Source: Cryptomeria japonica
Lineage: Eukaryota; Streptophyta; Pinopsida; Cupressales; Cupressaceae
NCBI RefSeq assembly: GCF_030272615.1
Contig: NC_081415.1
Location: 366,956,167 to 367,020,166 of the forward strand
Direction: 5' to 3'
DNA: 64,000 nucleotides
Numbering within the stretch: position 1 is the stretch's first letter; each line of letters starts with the position of its first letter. A program made the position numbers and the translations under genes. Positions 11,499 to 23,300 of this stretch are shown one piece after another. The notes under the pieces were generated by a model, which was not told where the DNA came from, did not search any database, and saw nothing but the letters and a program-made list of their open reading frames with translations.

Positions 11499-11900
11499 TT
11501 ATTGTTCCAATTTTGGCAACAAATTATTGTAATATATGAACGGATTTGGATCACCATTAATGGTTACTTCAACTCCATTGTGTGGGAACTTAACACATTG
11601 ATGACATGTTGAAGGAACAACTCTCAGTTCATGAATCCATGGACGTTCCAAGAGTATATTATATGTGAGCTCTAAATCAAGGACTAAACATACCACATCC
11701 TTTGTCATTGGCCCAACTCTGAGGGATAAGGTGACTGTGCCCTTGGATGACCTCTCTTCATCATCATATACCTTAATGGTGATTGCATGTGTAGAATTCA
11801 CAACCTTTTCAGAATATCCCAATTGATTAATAGTGTTCAATGAAAAAATATTCAGACCTCCCCCTCCATCTATCAAGACTCATTTTATTCAGTTTTTATG
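11499..11900 (-). pseudogene. Element B retropepsin-like protease domain
   Basis: The stretch IDGGGGLNIF at about 11870-11840 occupies the place of the retropepsin D-T/S-G loop but reads D-G-G. It is followed by a beta-rich segment with SSKGTVTLSLRVGP, the hydrophobic YNILLERPWIHEL flap-to-helix block, and VKFPHNGVEV. This is the usual shape of plant gypsy protease-like domains. A and C have the same D-G-G. A stop near 11880 separates it from upstream gag. Whether DGG is catalytic is not decided by sequence. Confidence 0.75.
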
Positions 11901-14466
11901 GAGAAAGGCTTCGATATGTAAAGGTGCATTATGAGGTTGGGTTACAAATACATCATCGACTTCTATGAATGTGAGGCTATGCAAAATGAAAAGGTATCCC
12001 ACCATGGCTTGAAACTGATCCACATTTAGATCAGTGGGTACATAAGTCTCTCTCAAAGTCTTGTCAAGAATGACTTTATGTGAAGGGGATTTGCATAAAA
12101 TCTCAAGGATAGAAATGAGGGCAGATGTCTTCCCTAACTGATCTACAAGGTCATACTCATTCTTGGTAGATGATGAGGCTGTGGTCTTAGATGGAACACC
12201 TTGCAAGGTGACTTTACCTCGACAGGTTGTGAGATTGCATTCAAAGGTTTCATTTTTGGAGGATGAAGAAGATGGTCTAATGCCTTTTAAAACAAATTTA
12301 CTCCTTTGGGTAGAACCCTTACGATTTTGGTCCTTTATGATGATGGTTGAAACATGATTATCCATTGAAATGTGATTAATAGTAGAATCATAATCATAGG
12401 GCGTCTTGGTGTAATTAGCTTGATTATCTGTAGTCTTGGCTTTTCCTTTGTCATTCTTAGGAAATGGCTCCTTGAACATCACATGCTCTTCATTGGAGGT
12501 GTGACCATCCACTTGTATGCCACCTCTGTCAATGAGATCATGTATGATATTATTCAATCTGTGACAATTGCTAGTTAAATTCCCTTTGCTCTTATGATAT
12601 TCACAATATTCATCATCATTCCACCAATTTGATTTTACTTTAGGCTCATATGGTGGATTATCTGATAGTGTTATTAGCTCGTTCGCCACTAACTTCTTGA
12701 ATGCTGTTTCAATCGGTTCTCCCAATGGAGTGTATTTCCTTCAAAGTTTTGATTGCCTTTGATTGTTCACTTGATTGTTTGTATTAGAATAACTTGCACT
12801 ACGAAAAGTTATCTTAGGTTTCACAATATCTGCATCTACTAGCCCATCATTGACTGTGTTCTTATTCTTGTTCTAAAAATGGGGTTTGTCTTTCCCATTT
12901 GATTCTTCTTTGTTCTCTATGAATATCTTAATGACACCCTATTCAATAAGGACTTTCTCTGTTGCCATTCCTTTCTCAATGACCCCTTTGAAGGTAGACA
13001 AACAAGCTTTTCTTAGCTCATATCCAATATCCATGTTAACATTTTGAGTGAACATTTCTACCATTTGTTTTTGTGGGATATAACAAGAGCATCGACTAGA
13101 AAGACCTCTCCATCGCTATAAGAATGAAGAAAAAGACTCCCCATTTTTTTGCTTAGTATTACATAAGGTAGCTACTGACACATTTGTTTTAATGTTGTAT
13201 CAGAAGTGTTGTATGAAAGCCTCTACTAGATCACTCCATGACTTAATTCTAGGTGGAAGTTGGGAGAACCATTCCATTGCTTGTTCACCTAAGCTTTGTG
13301 GAAATAATCTCATCAAGTATGTTTCTTATCCTACTACCTCAATGCAAGTTGTGAAAAACTGTCTTATGTGTGCCTTAGGATCCCCTTTGCCTTGTACTTA
13401 TCAAATTTTGGTGTCACAAAATGTGGAGGAAATGGAGGCATTGGAATGCTTCTATAAAATGGGTAAGGACATATATCTTTCATTGTGTACTATTGCTTTG
13501 GTGTATTCATGTCTGCCATTCGCTTTTGCAAATCTTTGATTTTTTTTGCTACGAGTCATTCTTGGGTGGTTTCTTTTCTCTTTGAGCTAGTCCCATGCCT
13601 GAGCCACTGGGTAGAGGAGGAGGGATATAATGCATGTATGAATGGTATTGATCATATATGTGTTCATATGGAGGAGGGACACAATTATAGCTTGCATATG
13701 GACCACTTGGTATGGTGTTGTAATGAGGAACACTAGGTCTAGGTCGATACATGTCATGACCATGAGGATGGGAGGTATCATAAGAGTGTTCTTGAGTATT
13801 TCTCCCAAATATAACATGGGGTCTCCTCGTGTCATGATTTTGAATGTTCACTTAAGCGTAATTATATGCATTAGTTTGATCTTGACTATTATCATGGGCA
13901 TGTGTAGTGGTAGTTCTTCTCCATGGGAAAGGATGACTGCATGGTTGTTCATGAGAGGTTCTATCATAACTGGCATGCAAATGAGTGTATGTGTTTGTAA
14001 TTTTAGGTTTTTTAAATAGGGAGGAAGGTGACTCAAGAACGAGACACTCTCTCCTATTACCACCATTATTAGGCCTCCTAAGCCTTGTATTAGCTAGATT
14101 TGCTTGATTTGGATCATCCTCCAAAAATTGTGACATATCAAAATCATGGGGTAATATTGTTCCACTTTGTGCCATAAATAGGAGGAAATATTCTCTATCC
14201 CTTTTCATGATTTCTTGTACCAATTTGTAAAAATGGGGATCCATGATAGTTTCCTCAACTTCTGTAGAATCCACATATGCATTGTCATTGTCATTATCAT
14301 TTCCAATGTTTTTCTCATTGTTGTCATTGTCATTATCTGGTATACAACTATGATTATCAAATGGATTGTAAAATTCGTCTCCATCAAACTCATAGGTACC
14401 CATGTTTAATGACCTTAAAGATTCTCTGGCTTCCCTTCTAGACTTTTGTGAACAGGTTTCAACCAT
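11889..14466 (-). pseudogene. Element B gag
   Basis: The start is taken at the ATG ending at 14466. The N-terminal third is acidic with Asp-Asn repeats (near 14300-14340). After a stop at 13849-13851 a Pro/Tyr/His-rich stretch follows to 13549. The capsid-like core begins with DICPYPF near 13480 and includes ETYLMRLFPQSLGEQAMEWF (about 13345-13290), ICNTKQK-like and FLQRWR blocks. A CX2H...C knuckle (YCEYHKSKGNLTSNC) lies near 12560-12610. The C-terminal part to 11889 matches the region before protease in A and C. There are several stops and at least one frameshift (near 13388). It would form the virus-like particle and bind RNA. Confidence 0.82.
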
Positions 14467-15325
14467 GGACTAGAGTCTTGACCAAAATGAAAGGTAGGAT
14501 GAAAATGCAAAAGACTATGGAAGACCAAGATGTGTTTCAAATGCAGATGAATCTAGGGTAAACTTGCAATGTCCAAGAGTGTAAGACCAAAGTATGTATG
14601 TTTTTAGAGTAAGGTGTGGCTTCCAAAGAGATGATGGATCTCTTGATGAGGTAAGTTGATCTTGACTCAAGAAGACCAAATGAGACCCTAAGATGATAGA
14701 TCTTGATACATGAATCACCTAGTGTTGTGATGTAGTATGTTTGCAAAGTGTAATGAGGAAAAGAAAAGTAAACTTTTGACTCAAATTTTAGAAAAAATGT
14801 ATGAGGTCAATGCAAGTGAAGGAAAATGATTGACTATGTGTGACCAAGACAGGTTGACTGAAGAATGAAGCCCTATAGGAAGCAATCTTAGAAGCTCTTT
14901 GAATTTGAAAACTTAAGTCCTTTTTCTCTTGACAATTTTCTATAATTTCTCAGCTATGAACACAAACGTGATTTTAGTAAACCCATACATGATTTCTAAT
15001 CCCAGGCACAGTTACAGTAAACATAGACGCAATTTCGGGTGATATTTAAACTAACTTTAAAAAAGTTAGAAACAAAATAATTAAATGGTTAAATAAACTC
15101 CTTCAACCTGCAAACAAAGATTGGTAACCCGCAAGAAAATAAATTAGTGAAAAATTAAAACCTTTGGTGGGCTTCCACAAGCCTAATTTCAAATCTTGGT
15201 TGCAAATTTTACAATCCTGATCCTGAAATGCCCTAAAATTTGAGTATCTGAAATTTGGAGGATCTTCCAAAAACTATATTTTGCATTATAACTCCTAGAG
15301 GTCTGAAACCCCTCTCAAACATCCT

Positions 15326-15375
15326 GACAATATATATGGAATATAACTTAAATGTTATATTCCATATATATTGTC
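15326..15375. repeat. Perfect 22-bp inverted repeat with 6-base loop
   Basis: The arms 15326-15347 and 15354-15375 are exact reverse complements (first arm starts GACAATATATATGG), separated by TTAAAT. It lies in the leader of element B. It could fold as an RNA hairpin, or could be a palindromic insertion. Confidence 0.95.
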
Positions 15376-15429
15376 CTTCCACAAGCCTAATTTTTGACTA
15401 TGTTATAAATTTTTGTTTCTGATAGATCT

Positions 15430-15672
15430 ATGCGCTAAAATATCACACAGATGCGCTAAAGTATGGCTCAAAAGTGCTAAGATCAAACACTTACGCGCTA
15501 TTATGTGTCCCAAATGCGCTAAAACAATGCTCCTATGCGTTTGACAAGAAAAAAAGGGTATGCACCAGAAAGGTTACAAAATGTTGTAAAGAATGGTCTA
15601 TAAGCGCTAAACAATGCGATGGATGCGCTAAAGTTTAGCACAGATGCGCTACAAAAAGTTCCGGATGCGCTA
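15430..15672. repeat. Interspersed ATGCGCTAAA motif array
   Basis: RTGCGCTAAA or close variants occur at about 15430, 15451, 15472 (GTGCTAA), 15493, 15514, 15602, 15623, 15643 and 15664, plus partial forms at 15535 and 15614. Many starts are 20-21 bp apart (15430, 15451, 15472, 15493, 15514; then 15602, 15623, 15643, 15664), so this is a short-period array with an interruption. Confidence 0.85.
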
Positions 15673-15731
15673 TTCTGGTATTTTGGTGTGATTGTTGTCA
15701 ATTAATGTATGCCTGGTATGTGGTATCAGCC

Positions 15732-17113
15732 TGCAAGAGGAGAAAACAATTCAAACACACACATGAAACATTACATTAGAGGTTAGAAATCCAAACAAAG
15801 CAAGTTAAATGAATCTCAACTCTTTAAAATCGTTCCATTTTCCTCTATCTCCAAATATCTTCAAGATTCAAGGTGGCTCTCAGCTTGGAAGAGCACTTGA
15901 TTTTGTAAGATGACAACCTAAAGAATGAGATTTTAATGATTCTAAGATCTAAATGGAATGCAACCAAGATCCTAGTGATGATTTAGATATGAAACTAGAT
16001 GATGATAGGATGCAAGATATTGATACGAAGCTTAAACTAGTATGAAAATGATACTAATATGAAGCTAACATGATATGAGATTAACATGATATATCTAAGA
16101 TTATAATGCTATCAAAATGTTCTAAAATGTTATTCTATCAAAGAGAGATAATATGCTTAATATTATGAGACTATAAGTTTGATGGACAAAGACTTGATTT
16201 ATTTTGAAGAAGGAATGGGCTCTATATATAGGGAAAATAGGGCAATGGATGGTCACTATTGGATAATCTTAACAAGGGTCAGGATTGAAATTTAATCAAT
16301 CCATGTTTACAATTCTCACCAATGAAATGGTGACAATTGTCAACAATAGGTTGCTTGAGAGGAGATGGAAGAAGCATTAAATGCTTGAGAAGACATGAAG
16401 GTTACCTTAGGAGGTAAGGGTTAAGGTTAAGTTAGGGTCATCCATTGGATAAAGCTTTTACCCAAGGGGTAAACTCTTGTACAAGGGTTAAAGGGATAAC
16501 CAAGGTTAAAGCCATGAATGTTTGATGAGACCCTTGAGTTAGATGAGGGTTGAGTTATAGAGAAAGTATCTAACTATGCAAGAAGGTTTATTTAACCATT
16601 AATGGTTAGGAAGACTTTGTGGGTTAACTTGTTGAAGACATAAAGCCTTTAATGCATTTCAAAGACTTCGGAGGCTTTGAGAAGTGACTTCTCTTTGAGT
16701 AGAATTGTGACAATAATTAGGAGATGTATTAGGCTAAATTGGAATGGATTAGAAGAATCTAGAAGGGGTTAAGGAGGTAAGTGGGAGATGTAGGAAAATG
16801 CAAGTGGAGGAAAAAGGATTTTAATTAAAATAAAATCACTTTATTTCAATCAAATAGATGCAACTTGCATTTGTAAGATTTTGCAAGTGGGGGGATTTAA
16901 TTAAATATAAATTTAATTAAATGGGCTAGAAGGGGGATTTAATTAAATGACTTAGATAGAAGAAGGGTATATTAATTAAATCTTAATTTAATTAATAGGC
17001 GATTAGAAGAATAGGGATATTAATTAAATCTTAATTTAATTAATTGGAAGAATTAAGAATAATAAAATGAATAAAATTCACTTAATTCATTGTGTAACTT
17101 TTAGGTGTCTACA
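15732..17113 (-). repeat. TGTAGACACC-family LTR (1.38 kb), 5' side of element B
   Basis: Minus strand: it begins TGTAGACACCTAAAA at 17113 and ends near CTCTTGCA at 15732. The lower edge is set by alignment by eye with the related plus-strand LTR at 28834-30181, which ends TTTTACA at the same point. Shared blocks include the AT-palindromic first 250 bp, CCCCCACTTGCAAAATC, and the AGAGCCACCTTGAATCTTGAAGA region. A TATA box lies at 16222-16230. The upper edge truncates copia element E inside its integrase. No matching target duplication is visible. Confidence 0.72.
16222..16230 (-). promoter_or_regulatory. TATA box of LTR 15732-17113
   Basis: The minus strand reads CCCTATATATAGAGCCC. The corresponding plus-strand LTR has ACTATATAAATTG at an equivalent place (29741-29750). 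Confidence 0.55.
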
Positions 17114-17722
17114 ATAATAACTGTTAAATTCATCGGATGTAAATTCACCACCCTGATATGACCTTAAGCATTTAATCTTCAATCTTGTCTCAGTCTCAAA
17201 TTTAGCTTTAAAGATCTTAAAATTTTTAGAAGCTTCAGATTTCTCCCTCAAAAAAGTAACCCACATCATTCTAGAATAGTCATCAATGATTAGCATAAAA
17301 TATCTATCACCCTGAAAACTCTTTATTCTAGCAGGACCACATAAATCGGTATGAATAAGATCAAGGACATCATTATATTTATCTTCAATACTCTTAAAAG
17401 AAGTTGTGACTTGCTTTCCCAATTGACATTTCTTACATTTCGGATTATAGGGCTTCACAATATTAGGTATATCTCTAACAACCTTAGTTGAACTAATCTT
17501 TAAAATGCAATCAAAATTCACATGACACAACCTCTTATGCCATAGCCAATTCTCATCAATTTGTGCAATCAAACATGTCTTCTCACCGAAGTTCAAATGA
17601 AAGATGTTACCTTTAGTCTGTGTACCAGTTGCAATATCCAAACCAGATCTATTAATGATTTTGCATTTTCCATCCTTGAATTGTAATTCAAATCCCTTAT
17701 TTACCAACTGTTCTACACTCAA
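17114..17722 (-). pseudogene. Element E GAG-pre-integrase and integrase N-terminal part
   Basis: The open stretch of about 200 residues begins with GFELQFKDGKCKI, runs through WHKRLCHVNFDCI (H...H of the zinc-binding segment) and CKKCQLGKQ (C-x2-C). It then enters the integrase core with IHTDLCGPARIKS (first catalytic Asp) and ends at YQGGEFTSDEF, just before the truncation. The second Asp region is altered and the catalytic Glu region is lost. It is a typical copia arrangement in which integrase precedes RT. The last residues before the stop come from the adjoining LTR. Confidence 0.9.
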
Positions 17723-18180
17723 GAGATTATGCCTTAAACCTTCAACATAATAAACATTATCAGTATTAAATGTTTGCCATCCAATGATATATTTCCTCTT
17801 CCTCTGATCATGTATGCTTTGCCATCTCCAAATCTAACTAGTCTACCATCAAATTATTGCAAAGATAAAAACTTCCTTTTATCTCCAATCATATTATGTG
17901 AACAACCACTATCTATCACCCATTCATCCTTGTCTTCAATTTTAGCAACAAGGGCCGTTTCCTCATTTTGAATAATAGGTACCTGTGCATCTTCCTTAAT
18001 AGCCAAAAATACCCATTCCTTACCACTATCAAATCCACTAGCCGAATCTTGTGCCGGTTCATCATCAGAATCAGTTACACTTTTCTCATCCGCATAGTAA
18101 CATGATTTGTCTTTGTTTCTCCTGTACTTATGTTTGTTTTGATAATCATGGTTAGGGATAAAAGATCTTCTATCTCTCTC
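17723..18180 (-). pseudogene. Element E aspartic protease region
   Basis: The minus strand near 17935-17880 encodes WVIDSGCSHNMIGDK, the copia retropepsin loop (DSG). The neighbouring sequence joins gag upstream and GAG-pre-integrase downstream, but the frame is broken at both sides. It would cleave the gag-pol polyprotein. Confidence 0.8.
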
Positions 18181-19076
18181 TTACAATCTTGAATTCCTCT
18201 TAGGACATCCAGGTGCAAAATGACCTATCTTATTACATGCAAAACATTTAAAAGGTGATTTTCCTTCATAATTACTTCCAGTAGGACCTTTAGGTACTCT
18301 TCTAGCAAACAGGGCTTCCAGTTGCTCAAACTCTTCATCTTCTTTCTTCATTTCATCCAGTTCCTTCACATATAAATCTTTCCAATCACTCTTGTTGGTT
18401 GATGATGTAGGTGCATGAAAACCAGATTTAGTCTTTGCAGCTCCATGAAGACCCAATTCTTCAAGCTCAAAAGCAGACAATTTTCCAACCAAAGTATCCT
18501 GGTTAACCAAAGTGTTCACCATTGTTCTTAGCTCATTAATTGCAGTAGCCTTCATCTTGTAAGTCGGTGGCAAAGCTCTCAAAACTTTAGAAACAATCTC
18601 ATCTTCGCTCAGAGATCCACCACAACACTGAATTCCCATAATAATTTCATTAACTCTTTCCATGAAAGCAATACTCCTTTCATCTTCTTCCATCTTCAGG
18701 TTCTCATACCTTACTTGGTAACCATCAAGTTAACCAATTTTAACAGTAGGGTCACCTTGATTCAAAGATTCCAACTTATCCCATATAGCCTTCACATTAG
18801 ATTGGTTAGTTAATCCCATAATTTGCAGATTAGATAGTGCGTTCAAGAGTGCTTCTCTAGCTCTACAATCTCAATGTCCTTATCTAGGCTTGCCAGAGGG
18901 GGATTTCCAAATTCCGGATTGCGAGGAGTATAGCCTTTCTCTGTGATCTTCCAAATTTCTTTCCCAATACCTCTCAAATGAGTCTCCATCTGAATCTTCC
19001 ATACTTTGTAATTTGTCGAATCAAGTTTAGGGGTTTCTCTACGGAGAACATATGCAGTTGAATTATTAGTTTCCAT
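18181..19076 (-). pseudogene. Element E gag
   Basis: The start is the ATG ending at 19076, about 45 bases inside the primer site. The first 77 residues (METNNSTAYVLRRETPKL...) include the LDSTNYKVWKIQME block of copia gag. A break at about 18690-18843 is followed by the UBN2-type segment (EDERSIAFMERV, LPPTYK) and a CCHC zinc knuckle CFACNKIGHFAPGC near 18240-18200. The distal region before the stop is basic. It would package the element RNA. Confidence 0.88.
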
Positions 19077-19119
19077 AGGATCTTCCTCAAGTTGTTAAGC
19101 TCATGCAAAAGAGGACCAA

Positions 19120-19131
19120 GCTCTGATACCA
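19120..19131 (-). other. tRNA-iMet-type primer binding site of element E
   Basis: The minus strand reads TGGTATCAGAGC two bases after the LTR end. This is the classic plant copia primer site complementary to the 3' end of initiator tRNA-Met. Confidence 0.95.
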
Positions 19132-19133
19132 AT

Positions 19134-20369
19134 TGTTAGGATAATCGGTGGACAACTGAGAGGGGGGGGGGTGAATCAGTTGTCAACATATTATAAAACT
19201 TTAAGCTCACAAAACCTTCTATCGGAATGCATCGACCAAATACCATAATAGAAAATGTAACAATTAAGCATAAACATGATTTATAAAATAATTAACCAAC
19301 CATCCATAACACATAACACCAAGATTTGTACGTGGAAAACCCTATAAAGGGGAAAACCATGATGAGAAGCCTACCCACAGTCAAATAATACTTCTACAAC
19401 AAGTATGTGATTACAGTAAGAGGTTCCTACACATGTAGGAAGGTACATTGCCTAGAGCACACTGCTCATCACAAAAGGATCCTCACTGACTACAAAGAAA
19501 TCCAGACTATAATCCGGAAAGATGAGTGAATTGCAAGAATAGCATCTCCTATTCATGAATACAGTTCTGGTTAAGCTTAATACCAGAGGTCTTAAACCTC
19601 TTTCACAAACCCAATTCAATCACCTATGATCAACCAAAACCTCTGCATATGATTACAACATTATTCGCACACAAATAATCCTATATCACATTAACCCATG
19701 ATCTACAAAGAGATCTTACAAAATATTTATACCAACCCGAGACCTAAACAATTAGGTCGGCCACCTAAAAGTTAATACAATAGATCCATTACATAACCCC
19801 ACAAACCAATGAGAAACCAAGTCAGCCTAAGACCAAAACAACATAATCCAAACAATAAATCCAACCGGTGACGCATCGGGAGCATCAACCAACACGTTAC
19901 ACAAACTGGTCCATAACCTAGCAGAATAAGACCCGACCTATAATAGGTTGCCATAAACCAAATGAAACACCACCAATCAACTGGAACATGAACACGATAA
20001 CCATCAGCATCTTGATAACCTTCTAGAAGCTGCACCAACACCACTTATCAGATTCATCAAAAGATCTTCATCAAAGCACTGCCGGTAAAACCCTTGCCGG
20101 TGACAAAAAAGTTTACTAGAAAAAATGATAGCATCCAGATCATCAAATCCCAAACCTACTGAATGTGAAACACATCAGGAGCACATAAATAACCAATCCA
20201 AGCCAATACCACAAGCCAGACCAAATTGGAGAATACCAGAGATGATCACCAGATCAATATCAGAGTCCAACCACTCTACCGGAAGCTAGTAGACAACAAA
20301 ACAACTAGTATTGACATCAATGACAAAACATCAATGCAACACATAATCAATTCCTCCAAATTGCCAACA
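19134..20369 (-). repeat. Element E 5' LTR (1,236 bp)
   Basis: Minus strand: it begins TGTTGGCAATTTGGAGG at 20369 and ends CCTAACA at 19134, next to the primer site. A run of ten G (about 19161-19170) sits near the U5 end in the text ACTGAGAGG...GTGAATCAGTTG. A TATA box is at 19720-19728. The partner LTR is not in the window. Confidence 0.92.
19720..19728 (-). promoter_or_regulatory. TATA box of element E LTR
   Basis: The minus strand reads GGTATAAATATTTTG, a strong TATA match about 645 bp into the LTR. Transcription would begin near 19690. Confidence 0.55.
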
Positions 20370-23300
20370 ATGGGTTGGGCTCGTCTTATTGAACTCAATT
20401 GGTAAAAAGTATGTCAAGATTCTTGTTTTCAAAGTGTTGGACATTAACTTCCTTGATTTATACATTAGATGTTTTTTTGGGTGAATTAGTCTTTTGTTTA
20501 TTGCACCAGAAATCCCCAACTTGTTCTTATATTTGGAAATCACTCTTATTGTAAGCAAACTATGTAGTAAATATGTTGATAAGGTTTGCATTTGCATTAA
20601 CTCTCCTTTCTTTCCATCCTCATCATGGTTCTTCTGCATTTCTGGTGATCTATTTGCAATTGATAATGTTTTGGTTTGTTTACATCTTAAGCAAATTTAG
20701 GAAACCCCTAGAATAAAAGATGTGTATCTTGTGGTGTGAGAATGGCTTCCTTCCCCGAATGGAGATCCCCACAGATCATAGTGGAGTTTGTTTTGAAGAT
20801 CACAAAATCTATAGATGTACATGTTTCCCTTAACATTAAGTCTCCTAATCCCTTTGTTGTGGATTTTCTATTTCACCAAATAGAGATTTTGGATAAGATC
20901 TCTACAACTTTGTTATCTGTTGATATACTTTTAACCAAGTAAACTTGAGTCCTAAATATATGTTTGAAACATTGGAAAGTTGGTGGCTGTTGATTTGTTT
21001 TTTATGCACCTCAAACACAATAAAATACCAAGGTATTCTATCTTCTCTTGAAAAAATAAACCTCATCTGCTATACAATATGATCAAATGAGATAAATCCA
21101 AGGTTTACAATGTGAACTATGCAACTTAAATGCCATGGATAAACTTAGTGGATATGATGTGATTTTGTTGGAATCATAAGGGGACTTATGTTTTGCTTGA
21201 ACTCATGGAATGTGGAAACTATAGTAACCTATTTGAAAAATAATGGCAAAAGGGATAAGGGTTTAGAGATCCTATACCAATCCTACGAACAATGATAACA
21301 ATGGATGATATTTATATAGACAAATTCCCTTAAACCTAGTTTTTTTTGCCATTAGGAACAACTACACAAACTTGATGCAATCCTCTAAGGAAATGGAATA
21401 TTTTCATATTGTAAATTTATCACTCAAATACCCAATGCTGATGAAACCTAAACAAGTATCCACAATCAAACTTAGCACAATGATGAGGTTCAAACTAACT
21501 TTACACTATGACTTACAATTAGCAAACCACAAAAAGTATGAACCAAGGAATTCATCACAATATCTTCATAAGTAACCACCATGATTAATGAACTCTAATT
21601 AAACTATGAGAAGTAGATACCATGCAACATGTTGAAATGGCACACCAAAATCCATGATATTTTCAATGAAAAAAGTTTTTATTACAACAAGCTTTGGAAA
21701 CAATCTCCTTTCCTCCTCTACTTTAAATATTTGGCTATTAACTATTAACCTTTATAAATGAAAGATTGAGCCTTTTATAAATGAATCATTACATTTTTAA
21801 GGCTTAGATTGATTCTCAAATGAATAGCCAAAATTCAATTATGAAACCCTAATTAGGTTTGGTACAACAAACTCTTTCTTGACCAATGAGATTGGACACA
21901 TGTCCTCTAAATGTACACCAATAACAATTGACATTAGGTGTACATAAAATAATATACAATGAACCATCATGTGTTACTTGCTCCACCCTTTAATGAATCA
22001 GGTTCAATGTATCTGGATGTACTAACTTGAAAGAACTTGAATGGTTTTAATGTGAATAGGATGCCACCTCAGCTACATCATTACAAAGTGTTTGAGATGG
22101 GGTAATATCTCTTAGTACTCAACATTATCCAAGCTTGATGTGATGTCATGGGGCATATTTCCAAATTGTATCATATGTGTGATCAAGTCTCTATATTTGA
22201 TTAAATCTTCTGAAATTATTTGCTTCCCTGATCATATTCTCATGTTGATAATTTCTCTCTTCTTGTGATAGCTTGAACTTGTTCTTGAACATTTCTACTT
22301 TATCCTGATCCTCAGTCTAGAAATGTGAAACACACTCTTGAGGTAGCAATTGAATCCATGGTGTTTGATCCTGATTTCATGATACTTAAGCTTGATCCTC
22401 TTGTGAAATTTCATCTCCTTACCCTTGACTTGAACTTCTTTGCCATGATGTAGGGTAACTCCATTGTTGCAATTATTTCCTGAACCGGGATCACCTCCTT
22501 GCACTGACCTTTATTCTTTGAATTTAGAAGGAAATTAAAGATTGTCTCATTCTTTTTCCTTGTTGAATCCTCATCCTAAAGTGTTTGAAATTATTAACCT
22601 TTGCATTACAATGTTGAAAGTGGGAGGTGTAAATATGATCTCTCTCTTGTGGAACCTACTTCATACTTGATATAGTTCATCTTGATCTTCCTTGTTGCCA
22701 TGTGAAAATTTGACATTCACCTTGCAACTTCCTTGAATGTTGAATTTATCTACATTTCCTTGACTAGGGCAGCATTGCAAGGATGTAGTGTAATAGCGCA
22801 CATACCTGGGCACAAATTTCCTCTTTAATTTCTCAAATTCCTTCTTTCTTTGCACATTATTGAGTGCATTATTTAGGTGAGGAAGAAGCCGATGGTTGAA
22901 ATTGCAAAGGAGTAGTGCAATAATGCTCTCTTTCACATCTTGAAGCCTCATTTCATCAAGTTTCTCCACCTTTACATGGTTTTAATATCTTTGTGAATTT
23001 CATCCCTTCATGTTGCCATTGAAATGTCGAGTCCTCTTCATTTCATTTTAATTTATTTATGATGTTGATCTCTTTCTCATGTCTTTATATCCTCTTTATG
23101 TTGCAATCGATCCTTCATGTTATCCTTTTTCCTTTGCATCAAACTCCAACTCACTCTTCGATATTGAATCCCATTCAATCAGGTCTATAGGTGCATATAA
23201 GTGTTCTGATCCACCATCTCTCTTGTGTCTGATTCATCTTCTTCTGTCTATGGTATGATTTCTGCTACTTCTCTTTTGATGTTGAATTATTATTTCCTTC

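Larger units (their letters stand above)
14467..15731 (-). other. Element B leader (5' UTR)
   Basis: About 1.26 kb between the upstream LTR and gag. I see no clear tRNA primer site at the LTR edge, which is unusual. It contains a GCGCTA motif array (15430-15672), a perfect 22-bp inverted repeat (15326-15375) and a direct repeat CTTCCACAAGCCTAATTT at about 15173 and 15376. No open frame longer than 70 codons is convincing. Confidence 0.55.
3324..17113 (-). mobile_element. Element B: Tat/Ogre-like Ty3/gypsy retrotransposon
   Basis: The element reads on the minus strand: an LTR at 15732-17113, a leader, gag (about 11889-14466), DGG protease, G-patch, linker, RT, RNase H, second RNase H, integrase ending at 6915, a long 3' UTR, PPT, and an LTR at 3324-4070. 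The extra RNase H between RT-RNase H and integrase, the long 3' UTR and the pol order fit the Tat lineage of Ty3/gypsy. Coding frames carry several stops and frameshifts. The two terminal LTRs are not alike beyond the shared TGTAGACACCTAAAA start, and the flanking 5-mers differ. The whole may therefore be a recombinant or a composite of two related elements. The internal coding block itself is collinear. Confidence 0.7.
17114..20369 (-). mobile_element. Element E: Ty1/copia retrotransposon, 3'-truncated
   Basis: Minus strand: a 5' LTR (19134-20369), an iMet-type primer site, gag, protease and the first part of integrase. The coding then stops at 17113 where an LTR of another element begins. 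RT, RNase H and the 3' LTR are missing from the window. Gag is split by a frameshift or gap near 18700-18840 and the protease-integrase junction contains breaks, so this copy is dead as well as truncated. Confidence 0.88.

Noticed and set aside
13642-14019. Plus-strand open frame of 125 codons with hydrophobic stretches
   Set aside because: It is the complementary-strand shadow of element B gag, which has clear capsid text on the minus strand.
15430-15672. CRISPR-like regularly spaced repeats
   Set aside because: Repeats are about 10 bp, spacers about 11 bp and related, and the context is a plant retrotransposon leader.
19161-19170. Run of ten G as a functional structure
   Set aside because: A single homopolymer run in an LTR; no set of G-tracts that would support a quadruplex nearby.
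22661-22969. Minus-strand open frame of 102 codons with charged, helix-like composition
   Set aside because: No domain, no neighbours of the same element, and the region is low in complexity. Not enough support for a gene.
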